From the NCBI GenBank assembly GCA_037367355.1, contig CM074695.1, positions 3,162,001 through 3,226,000 of the forward strand: a DNA stretch of 64,000 nucleotides, written 5' to 3'. The notes beneath the pieces are model-generated. The model saw only the letters and a list, made by a program, of their open reading frames with translations. It was not told the DNA's origin and searched no databases. Below are positions 12,412-23,325 of this stretch, in pieces (within the stretch, counting starts at the first letter, position 1; each line of letters opens with the position of its first letter). This stretch comes from Neoscytalidium dimidiatum (taxonomy: Eukaryota > Ascomycota > Dothideomycetes > Botryosphaeriales > Botryosphaeriaceae). The translations under genes and the position numbers were made by a program.

Positions 12412-12886
12412 GGCGGCGGGCGTGTCAATGGAGCGCGCGGAGGGCTGCAGTGACGGCCAGCGGACGTGGAGAGAGGGCGTGCCTGGAGGTGACACGTCGA
12501 ACTTGGGGGGACAGCTAGGATGTGGTCTGGTGCAGCGCGGAGTGGTTGAGAGGTGACGATCAGCGCCAAGGCACGGGCGTCATTGCGCAAGCTGGCCGAC
12601 GCTGCGTGCAAAGTCCAACGGCCTCCGCTTCCGTCTTGCTGCCACAAACTCACCTCAACCTCCAAGCTCCGACGCCCACGCAACCCCAGCCACGCGACCT
12701 CACAGACAAAGGCGCCCAAGCACCCGCCCCCCCGCGCCCGGCTGCCTGCATCGCTCTTGCGCTGAGACCGCATCTCTGCGCGTCCGATCACAGCGCCGAT
12801 CCTCCACTAACTGCGAAACTTCACAGCTGCTGCCCACTTTGGCTGCAGCTCCAGCCACAGCTCCGGAAAGCTCGCTCGCCATCGCC
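12412..12886. promoter_or_regulatory. Divergent promoter between UNC50 and RNA14
   Basis: About 475 bp separate the two opposing start codons, so both promoters and 5' leaders must lie here. The region is C/A-rich on the side facing RNA14, typical of fungal pyrimidine-rich leaders. No TATA box is evident. Confidence 0.6.
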
Positions 12887-15800
12887 ATGGCGGACATGAC
12901 CCCCGAGATGGCCTTCCTGCAGTCGCTGCAGTCCGATGCTGCCGCCGCCTTTGGCAATGGCAGCGAATCGCAGCAGCAGCAAGATGAACCCAAGCAGCAT
13001 GACCCGCAGCAGGCTGCCGCCGAGGACGACGACGACGACGAGGACTACGATCCGTCCGCTCTGATGCCCGATACATCAGCTTACGATCCCAGCGCCCCAC
13101 CTGTCCCGCAGCAACCAGTCCAGTCCACCCCGACGCCGTCGCAGCCCGCCTCGCAAGCCCCGTCGCGCACCGCGTCTGCCGCACCCGACCAGAAGACCCA
13201 GGCGAAGCCGCCGCGCACAATGGGTGGTTTTGTCGTTGATGACGAGGACGATGAGGATGAGTCCCCCGTCGCAAAAGCAGCTGGTGCTCAGGGAGTGAAG
13301 GTTTCTGCGCCGGGTTCTACGCATACGCCAGAGCGTTCTGTTTCTCAGACTCCAGTCAATGCACTTCCATCATCATCAAATGTACCAATACATAAAGCTG
13401 CACAAGATCAGGGTGTTTCTGGTGTTTCCAATGGCGCTCAAAGCGCAATTCCTCCTGCTGATTCCGCTGCGTCTGTCAACCCTTCGCCCCAGACTCACGC
13501 GGCTGCGCAGCCGTCCTCAAAGGCGCGCCTGCCGCAGGACCGCATTGGCATTCTTGAAGACAGGATTCAGGAGGATCCCAGAGGTGATTTGGACGCCTGG
13601 CTGAGCTTGATCAACGAGTACCGCCGCCGCGATAAACTCGAGGAGGCTCGTTCCGTCTACGCGCGCTTCTTCAAGATCTTCCCGCACGCAGTAAGCTACC
13701 CTCTCCACTTCCAGTGCTCACTACGTTGATATGTGTGCATAGGCCGAGCAATGGGTTGCATACGCGAACATGGAGTTGCAGGTTAACAACTTCTATGCCG
13801 TCGAGCGTATCTTTGAGCAATCCCTACTTCAGGTGCCTCACGTTGAACTGTGGTCCACTTACCTAACTTATATCCGGAGGCGCAATAATCTGACAACAGA
13901 TGCGACGGGCAGCGCTCGTCAGACAGTTTCCATGGCCTACGACTTCGTCCTTCAGAATGTGGGTATGGATAAGGACGCTGGCCAGCTTTGGCAGGATTAC
14001 ATCGAGTTCATCGAGTCTGGTCCTGGCAATGTTGGCGGAAGCACCTGGCAAGACCAGCAGAAGATGGATCTGCTGCGCAAGGCCTATCAGAAGGCAATCT
14101 GCGTCCCAACTGATGCGGTCACCGCGCTCTGGAAGCAATACGACCGATTTGAGATGGGCCTCAACAAAGTTACCGTAAGTGAAATAACTGTTTTCTCTAC
14201 CGTGCAGATCTAATGGGAGTGCTCAGGGTCGAAAATTTCTCCAGGAGAAATCTCCTGCATACATGACTGCTCGTAGCTCGATTGTTGCTTTGGAGAACAT
14301 TACCAAGGAGTTGAACAGGACAACTCTTCCGAAGCTACCGCCTGCTCTTGGATTTGATGGTGATCTTGATTACATGAAGCAAGTCGACATCTGGAAGAAA
14401 TGGATTGCATGGGAAAAGGAAGATCCTCTGGTGTTGAAGGATGAGGACCCTGCTGCATACAAGGCTCGCGTGATTTTCGTTTACAAACAAGCACTTATGG
14501 CTCTCCGCTTTTGGCCTGAGATGTGGTACGACGCAGCTGAGTTTGCCTTCCAAAATGACATGGAAACCGAAGGCAACGATTTCCTTGCCAAGGGTTGCGA
14601 GGCAAATCCCGAGAGCTGCCTCTTGGCCTTCAAGCGGGCTGATCGAATCGAAATAACCTCTACGAGTGAGGAAGGTGAAGACAGTATTGTCCGCCGTGGT
14701 GAGCTTGTCCGCGAGCCTTACCAGAAGGCTCTCGATGCTCTGTATGCATTGATCAACAAGACGAAAGCTCGCGAGGCGGACATGGTTAGCCGCATAAAGG
14801 AGGCTTTTGCTCAGCAAATCGACAACAATGAGGAAGAACAAGCGGATGAGGATGACGAAGACCAGGACGGCAATAGCGTATCAAAGGCTAAGGAAGCCGC
14901 TCTCCAGGCCCAAATTGACGCGATTCAGAAAGGAAATGCAGCACAGATTAAGCTTCTCTCCAGGACAGTCTCATTCGCTTGGATTGCGCTCATCCGGGCT
15001 ATGCGCCGGATACAGGGTAAAGGCAAACCTGGAGAGAGAATCGGGGGTTTCCGTCAGGTTTTCGCAGATGCTCGCAAAGCTGGTCGTATCACGAGTGACG
15101 TGTACGTTGCGAGCGCTCTCATCGAACATCATTGCTACAACGACCCTGCTGCGACAAAGATCTTGGAGCGTGGCATGAAGTTGTTTCCTGAGGATGAAGA
15201 ATTTGCGCTGGAGTATCTCAAACATCTCATTGCCAAGAACGATATCACCAATGCCCGGGCAGTCTTCAAGACCACTGTGAGCAGATTAGCACAGAAACCT
15301 GAGACGCTGCCCAAGGCCAAGCCTATATACGCCTTTTTCCACGAATATGAGTCGCACTACGGCGAACTCAGTCAAATCCAAGAGCTCGAGAAGCGCATGG
15401 CGGAGCTCTTCCCCGAGGACCCTCAACTCTCTCACTTCTCTAAGCGTTACTCCAAACCGTCCTTCGACCCCACCGCCATCCGCCCTATCATCTCCCCTCT
15501 CACGCAAGCAAGGCCCAAGCCTCCACCTGGCATGGAGCAGCCTGCACTAGTCGCCCAGCCTACGGTGCCCGTCCCTCAACCACAGCCTCACGTTCCTTCC
15601 GTTCCTCCTTCTGTTGTGGATTCTCCTCGTCCTCCTCCCGTTCAAGCGCGCGACTCACCAAAGCGTCCTTTTGTGCCCGACGATTCAGACAACGACTCAG
15701 CCGTGCAACCGCGTAAGATTGCTCGCGGTGAGTCGCCGCTCAAGGGCGCCGCAGGGCGACGTCTTGCCGCGCAACAAGGTCGCAATCTCGGCCGCGATGG

Positions 15801-16068
15801 CACCGGTAGCACGCAGATGGGTGGAATGGGTGCTCAGCCTGCCCCGCTTCCTCGTGACATCACTTTCATCCTCGGCATCATTCCGGGCGCTCACACGTAC
15901 AACTCTGCGCGGTTTATCCCAGAGAGGGTTGTTGATGTGTTACGACACGTGCAGCTTCCGCAGACGTGGCCTCCGCAGCACAGGATCGAGCCGCTCCGGC
16001 ATATCCCTAGCGCCGGGCAGCCTATGGGTCAACTACCGATGAATGGCCCAGGTCCTTATTATCGTTAA
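12887..16068 (+). CDS. RNA14: mRNA 3'-end-processing protein Rna14 (CF IA subunit, HAT repeats)
   Basis: Rna14 (CstF-77 homologue) is the scaffold of cleavage factor IA. It binds Rna15 and Pcf11 in the nucleus for pre-mRNA cleavage and polyadenylation. Exons: 12887-13690, 13743-14174, 14227-16068, giving 1025 residues. The N-terminal 220 residues are low-complexity (QQQQ, an Asp/Glu run). HAT (half-a-TPR) repeats then run from about 225 (RIGILEDRIQEDPRGDLDAW) to about 800, with the Suf-type pattern of Trp/Tyr-spaced helices. The C-terminal tail is Pro-rich and ends with the conserved monkeytail-like segment (FILGIIP, FIPERVVDVLRHVQLP) that binds Rna15. Introns are 52 nt each with GTAAG donors. 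The start at 12887 follows a CC-ATGG context and begins the acidic family-like N-terminus. Confidence 0.95.
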
Positions 16069-19000
16069 GGGTTGCATTCTGCACAATTTGGCTTCTGGGC
16101 CGCTCGTCATTCCTGGACCGACGATGCGCATTTGTTTGGCGTCCACATGAAGACTCCACTTCAAGGTGATCTTGGGGTTTTGGGATATTGAACATCAATG
16201 CGCAGCTGCGCATGTGGCACTCGGCGCAAAAAACGATCACAGTTGTCCCGATGCAACTCTAAAATGGATGTGGTGCCTTCGGCGCATAGCTCTTCCATCT
16301 CTCTCCTTCTTGATTTCTTGTTCTCTTAACTTTCACTCCTCCATAGCGACGGGCACCATGGGCGGTCATTCGGTTTGGAAAGCAGGATTTCCTTCTTCCT
16401 CATTCTTAACGAGGCAGAGTAATGACGGCGAAGTTGAAGAGAGACGGATTCGGTTCCCTTGCAGCATTATGGCGTTCTTCTTCTATTTGTACTCCTTTTT
16501 GATAAAACGGTGAGACATCGTAGTTCCCACCACCCCTGCTGATGATGCGCTTTATATCCACGTTCGAAGGACTTGGCGGTGCGGGACGAGCTATGTACAA
16601 TAAGTGAAAAAAGAGATTGAATACAGATTTCGGAGTGAAAGGTGTCGTTTGGGGGTTCCTGTGAAGGTTTGCTTGATTGTGATCATGAACGGAGCCGGCC
16701 TGACTGGCTTGTTAAGTGCGCCGGGCCGTAACTACGCTCACACTCTCGGCGATTCTAGGACTCGGTGTTTTGCGCTCGCCGGAGATACTTGAATCTGAAT
16801 GTGTAAAGAGGAGGTGTGGCGAGCATCACACAGGAGCCGAGATGGTCCGGCGCATGCTGAGATCCACTGCGTATCTCGCACCATCTCACAACGACATAAT
16901 TCTATATCGTCTACAATTACCCACCGCCACTTCGAGAAATGAGGTCTTCCCTCCTAGTTTATATCCCTGAATTTGTTTCCAAAGTCGTTTCAAGCGCCAG
17001 ACCATATCCAGGTAAAGCACGGCCTTCGTAACGTGCTTTAGAAAATATCACCGAGATCTTGTTCGTAATCGCAAAGCACGTGTCCAGTACTCATAGGTCA
17101 TAACTTACCCAAACATCTCGCCTAAAGATTCTCATATATACTAAAAGTATGTCTCCTAGTGCGCAGCGATACGGTCTAATCGTAGAACAAAAAGCCTCCC
17201 GGCTATCTCCAGACAAAACTGTTATCCTTTGTTAAGAAAGACGGTCCGGTTAGGCCGCAGGTCCTCTCAGCATTCGCGGGCGCCAGAAGACGTCCTAAAA
17301 TTCTCCTCCCTCATATCGAAGTAGTCATCTTCCTTCTCCCGTATCCGCCGCTGTCCTTGACAGACTTGGACAGCGGGAAAGCTCGATCCTAGCCTTGTGT
17401 AACCTCCACAGTGGATTCTTGGCATACTCTATTCGAGTTTGACGTTTGTTCGTCGGCGTCCATCAACGATCTGCCCAAACCTGAGTTACGGTACTCGTTA
17501 AATAGTGCTGTATTGCCCTTCGTCACAGAGAGAGCATGAGCCAGCCAATGTCGTAGTTGTCGAGGTCAAACAGGCCATGATATGCCTATTTCCTGAAGTA
17601 CTTGAGCTGCGATATGAAGTTACCAGAATGAGCGAGACCGGGGTTTGATACGATCGTCTACCCTTCTGCGACGTGTTGCGTACACGATTTCATCCATTCA
17701 TGTACTGATCACCGTTGAGGAAGAAGCTTAATTCACAGTCTTTGCTTAGAGTATCGTATGGCCCTATCGTAAATACACCCGGAAACCGAAAAAGTTTTGG
17801 GACCCGTAGTCAGAGAAGAAAAGAAATTAAAGACAAGGGACCACTGCAGGTTGGTTCAAAGAAGACGCTAACCTAATCTGAGATGTAGAAGCAGATATCC
17901 TTGAGCGGTCGCGACACTAATGGAGGAAATGACACACCTGAGGGGAAATCATTTAGTTAGTAGAGAGGAGAAGACGAGGGTCGGGTGGGGGACGTATTAG
18001 ACTATACAAGTCGTCGGACACTGTACTATATGCATACCGTAGAGCCGATAAATACCATTCTATTCTCCTCTATTGGATGTATCTGACCATGGACGGCAAG
18101 CTTGCTCCTTGCATGCACCGGAGCGCAACTGGCGCTGGGACCGGATAGTTGCAGGATCATGGTGGCGCCCGATCAGTAAGACATTCGCGAAAGCATGTGC
18201 CTGCTCAGAAGAAACTGGCGAAATCCCGGTGCTTGCACATGGCTAGCGCATAATCATGAGTCTCGGAAGAATGCTTTGACAGGTCTTTTCCCATATTTCT
18301 CTACGGCGGAGAATCACCTAAATCATGGTAGCGAGCGTCTAGCGCTGTAGGGCTGAATGTGGGGCGCGGAGCGTGGGGGAGAAGACGTCAAAGCTTAAAA
18401 TCGAACGCAATCCTTACTTCTCCATCTCTTCTAAGACACCGCTTCGGCCTTCTGGCGCAGCCTGGTCATCTTCTGAGCTATAAATTCCTGTTTTGTTCCA
18501 CACGTAGCCATTGCCGATCGTCGATCAGTGCTATTAGTGACAGTACAACTTGACTGCCAGCCCGAGGACCGTCGTGGTGGGAAGAGGGCGCAGTGCGGCA
18601 TCGCGGGTGCGGATGAGAGACACCGAGGCTGCGCGGATGTTTGCAGCCTGTTCCGGCTTGATCGATTGGTTCTAGCTGCGAAAGAAGAGTGCATTGATGG
18701 CCCTGAAAGGCTTGACATTGCTGGCGACAGCGTCGATGCTCGGAAGGGCGCCGAAGACTGTACGCGTCAGCCACGCCGGCAGTCTGCGCCCCTGGGACAG
18801 GCGATACCATGCAAAATCATATCATGGCGCTCTCCTTGGGGCTTCTCCCATTCCTGCACCTTCTCTGCGTGCCATACCGCGCGCATACGCTGGCCTGCTG
18901 GACAATGCGGCTGCCGCTCCTTCCTTCTAGGCCGTTCTTACTTGCCCGGCTGCTATTGCTCGGAAAGCCCGTGCCTTCCTTTCTTGTGCCTCTTGCATGC

Positions 19001-19440
19001 ATGTGCCCATATATGGACCCTGGATTCGCACCTCTCTCTCCGCCTACTTAATTCTCCAGATCTTCAGCCGACTGACCTTCCTCCGTCAACAACCAACCAT
19101 CCACACCGTCGGCCGCGCTCCCCAGCCAAGGTCTTCGCTCCGCTGCTCCAGGTCAAGCTTACAAGGTATAATTTGTTCCCTTTGAGTGTGCTCAACACGT
19201 ATCGCCGCCCTCTACATTGCGTGTAGACAGTCACACCCAAACATCAAATCGTCCACCTCACGCCGAGCAAGTGGCGAGCCCATGACCATCGCCTTGCTTC
19301 AGTTGCTCAAGCTTCTTCAGTGAGGTGATCTACGGCGGCGGGCATTTGCCATTTGTGACGTACTATCCCTCTACAACGCCATCTACTTATGCTGTTCATC
19401 AACATCACTTGTTCAAACCTACTTCCACCAGCTCACCATA
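16069..19440. other. Gene-poor stretch between RNA14 and Argonaute
   Basis: 3.4 kb without a supportable gene. From about 16970 to 18360 no frame on either strand stays open for 60 codons, and the sequence is mixed-composition with no recognisable transposon protein. The open frames around 18430-19200 overlap on both strands and look random. A perfect 9-bp inverted repeat lies at 17013-17040. The last few hundred bases are C/T-rich and probably belong to the Argonaute promoter and leader. Confidence 0.5.
17013..17040. repeat. 9-bp perfect inverted repeat with 10-nt loop
   Basis: TAAAGCACG at 17013-17021 is the exact reverse complement of CGTGCTTTA at 17032-17040. A related AAAGCACGTG occurs about 30 bp downstream. 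It could form a hairpin or be a palindromic protein-binding site. No neighbouring gene depends on it, so its role is unknown. Confidence 0.6.
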
Positions 19441-19606
19441 TTGCCTAAACTTGCACAACACAAGCTGACCTTGCCTTCGCATCAGCGCCTTTCCGCCCGC
19501 AAAAGCTATTTACACAACAAGCTCGCATCCTCCCGCTTTCGCAGCTCCCTCAGCTTGACCTACGCAAGCGCCCCGTTACCCTCCGCCTACCAAAGCCGCC
19601 GTTCAG

Positions 19607-19702
19607 GTAAGTACTCTCCTTTGCCCTTTACTGTTACCACACAACAGCAAGCAGGCTCCTCGTATCACATCATTGAATTGTTATGCTGATTATCATGCGC
19701 AG
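19607..19702 (+). other. Probable 5'-UTR intron of the Argonaute gene
   Basis: A strong donor (CAG|GTAAGT) at 19607 and an acceptor (GCGCAG) ending at 19702 flank 96 nt just upstream of the ATG at 19715. The upstream part carries no coding frame that continues into the Argonaute, so this would be a spliced leader. Inferred from splice-site consensus only. Confidence 0.55.
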
Positions 19703-19714
19703 AACACCGTCGCT

Positions 19715-22700
19715 ATGGCTGGAGCTGGTAAGCGTCGTGCCAAGGCTGAGGCCGCCGCCTCTTCCTGCGGTGAGCCTTCGTCGTCAGAGGGCAAGAGCCA
19801 CAGCCAGTCTCCGGGTGTTCAGCGCCAGAGCCCTGAGCACTCCTCTGAAACGCGCTCCTCTCCTCAGTCGCTACCTCGCTACGATGGCAACGCTGATCCC
19901 CAGCGTCCGGGTGCTACCTACGAGATTACCGCTCGTAACGTTCACGACTCCCTCGGCATTGGCGCCTGGTTTGCCGCTCGTGGTGTAAGTCAAGAGGTCT
20001 CCTTTTACTCCTGCCTTCTCTCTCTTCCGCCACTACCTAAGTCTCATGGCCCAAACTTCCCATGAGAAACAAGCCCTGCTCTGCGTCACAAGACATCCCC
20101 CGTCCTCAAATACCTGCATGTGCCTCCCACCCAGTCTCCCCGTCTCCCAACCATAACAGCACGGTTTCCAATGCAGCCTGTGCACTGCCCATTGGCTATG
20201 CACGGGTTGTCAGTCCTCCAGATGATTGCTGGAGCTGCCTGCCGACCTGCATATGCCCGCATGAGAAGCCGAAAGCCGGTGTGCATAAAGCTTGGCTTTG
20301 GAGTTGTTTGCCTTTGATCCCTCACTATTCATACACCTCAAACGGGCGGTTGAGATTTGAGTCCCATCTACAACCATCGACTACTCTTCCATTGCCCTCC
20401 AAGCACATCTTATCTGCATACCCTCAGCCAACACCCTCTCCATCACCATGTCCGCCTTCAAGCATGCGGATTTGAAAACTCACGATGAGATCAAGATTCC
20501 TATGCCCGCCTCAATCCCTCGCCGACCTGCGAAGCTCAACATGCAGGGCAAGGAGATCCCTGTCAAGCTCAACACTTTCAACGTCATCTCCATGCCCACC
20601 GAGCCGGTCTACCAGTACGATGTAAGTGTCAACTCTGTTTACCCATCAATGCTCCATCTTTAGCTGATATCATCTTCGCAGGTCATCATCGGTTCTGGCA
20701 CCGAGAAGCGTGGCCTTGTTATGAGTGTCTGGGAGTCCAAGGCTGTCAAGGAGAAGCTGGGCAAGGGCTGGCTCTTCGACGGTAACAAAATCGCCTGGTC
20801 CACCACCAAAATGGCCAACCTTAGCCTGGAAGTTGACCTTGACGTTGAACGCGGTCGCAACCCTCGGCCTGAGCGCAGGGGCAAGAACAAGCACCGCTTC
20901 CACATGCGTACCACCAAGAATCTGCGCTTCGATCTTCTGGGCGCCTATCTTGCTGGAAAGGCTGAATATGGCAACGAGATCACCGAGTGAGTATCTCTGC
21001 CATTTTCTTACCCGTCGACTTTACTGACCAATGTACGCAGGGCCATCATCTTCTTAGATCACCTTATGCGCGAGACTCCCTCTGGCAAGTTCACGCAGAT
21101 TAAGAAGAGCTTCTTCGCTCGTGGCCAGAGCCGCAACCCGCTTTCCGGTTCCGTTGAGGCCTTTAAGGGGGTTTTTTCGTCCATGAGGATCGCCACCAGC
21201 CCCAACAACAAGCCCTGCTTGTCGGTCAACGTTGACGTCGCCAATGGTACTTTCTTCCAGGAGGCAATGCTCAAGGACGCCTGTGTTCAGCTTCTGAATA
21301 TGCCTAACCCTCAGGTCTTCATCGGCCAGTTCCAGCAGGCTGTCAAGAGCAACTGGGACAGGTCCGTGATGAAGGCCAACTTGAAGCGGCTCAGCAAGGT
21401 CTCCGTCTACGTCAACCACCGTGGTATGGACAACGAGACCGGTCATTATCCCATTTACACCGTGGACAAGATCATGTCGCGCACTCCTCATGACCACAAG
21501 ATTGAGATTCGTGATGGTGAGAAGCGTGAGTGGTTGACGGTTGCCGACTACTTCCGCCGCAAGTACCACATTACCGTAACTGCCGGCCTTCCGCTGGTCA
21601 AGATGACCAAGAAGGACATCTTCTTGCCCATGGATATCTGCAAGATCAAGCAGAACCAGAGGTATCCATTCAAACTAAACGAGAAGCAGACCGTGAGTCC
21701 ACGAATTCCCATTCTTTGTTAAGTCCACTGCTGACTGATATCTGCAGAGTGCGATGATCAAGTTCGCCGTCACCCCTCCTCAGGAGCGCTGGTCGAGCGT
21801 CGAGCATGGTTTGAGGATGTTGGACTGGCCCACTGACCCCGCTCTTGCGCACTTTGGCTTGAAGATTGACACCAAGCCTGTGGTTGTCAAGGCCCGCCAG
21901 CTTCAGCCTCCGCAGGTCACCTTCGCTGGTTCGGGCAACCAGGCCCACGTCCTTCCCAACGAGGCTGGCAAGGGCCGCTGGATGCTCCTTGGCAAGAAGT
22001 TCTTGGGCAAGAACACCGTCCCTCTCAAGTCATGGGGCGTGTGTGTCGTCCAGGCGAGGAACACCATTGACCCTGAGACTACGAAGCGCTTCTTCAACCG
22101 GTTCGTTGAGGTCTATAAGAAGCACGGTGGTGAAGTTGCGAACACCCACTATGCGACCGTCCTTGGCAAGCCTCAGAGCATCGGGGACATGGTCTCAAAC
22201 ATCTGGAATGCCACCGGGAACATGAACCAGCAGAAGCCCCAGCTTCTGTTCTTTGTCGTCCCTGACCGCAACTCCGAGGTGTATAACAAGGTTAAGAAGC
22301 ACTGCGAGTGCCGCTTCGGTGTGGTGACCCAGTTCGTCCAGTCTGCCCATGTCATGAAAAACCAGGACCAGTACCACAGCAACGTGTGCATGAAGGTTAA
22401 CGCAAAGCTCGGCGGGTTCACCTCCAGGGCCACTGGCGCACTTGCAAAGATTGCCCCTAGCAACAGCAAGATCCCCACCATGTGCATTGGCGCCGACGTC
22501 TCCCACCCCTCCCCCGGCACTCCTAAGGATGGTACGACCGGCTCGTTCGCTGCCATCACCATGTCACTGAACGAGACCCTCACCCGCTACGCGGCTCAGT
22601 GTGACACTAACGGCTTCCGCGTTGAGATGATCTCGACGCCCAACATCGACAACCTTCTGGGTCGCATGGTCAACTACTGGGTCAACCAGGTCGGCCGCGG

Positions 22701-23325
22701 TCAGCTTCCTCAGCGCGTCCTCTACTTCCGTGACGGCGTTTCCGAGCCCCAGTACCAGCATGTCCTTGAGCAGGAGGTTCGCGACATCAAGAACCTGTTC
22801 AAGCGCTTCAATGCCAAGCATGGCACCCAGTTCGTCGTTGTCGTCGCCTCTAAGCGCCACCATGTTCGCTTCTTTCCGGAGGGTCGCGCCGGTGACCGCA
22901 ACGGCAACCCCAACCCTGGTACCCTCGTCGAGACTGGAGTCACCCACCCCTTCCAGTTTGACTTCTACCTTAACTCCCACTCGGCCATCAAGGGTACGGC
23001 TCGCCCGGTTCACTATACAGTTCTCTTGAACGAGGCCAAAATGAGCTCCGAAGAGATCCAGCAGATGATCTTCGAGCACAGCTTTCAGTACATCCGCTCC
23101 ACGACTCCGGTCAGCCTCTTCCCTGCGGTTTACTATGCTCACTTGGCCTCTCAGCGTGCCCGTGGTCACGCCGCCGAGGGCAACCCGTCCTCCGGCAAGA
23201 AGCAGACTACTACTGAGCCCAAGGAGACCGCGACTTCGACCTCCGAGAAGACTCCTACCGAGGTGGCTCCTATCACCCCCATGAACAACCAGGCCGGCAT
23301 CGACTTTTCCATGTGGTACATCTAA
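19715..23325 (+). CDS. Argonaute (N-PAZ-MID-PIWI), RNA-silencing slicer
   Basis: The small-RNA-guided effector of RNA interference, related to fungal QDE-2/Ago. Preferred exons: 19715-19984, 20463-20621, 20682-20986, 21041-21692, 21748-23325, giving 987 residues. The N domain starts with VKLNTFNV and VYQYDV; DUF1785-like and PAZ segments follow, ending in KQNQRYP. The MID and PIWI domains fill the last 500 residues. Three catalytic positions are visible: D712 in GADVSHP, D791 in YFRDGVSE and H884 in RPVHYT, so slicing is probably intact. The C-terminal SMWYI resembles the usual hydrophobic Ago tail. The first intron is unusually long (478 nt), and a second ATG at 20448 in a CACC context could start a shorter form; which N-terminus is used is unsettled. 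Confidence 0.93.
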
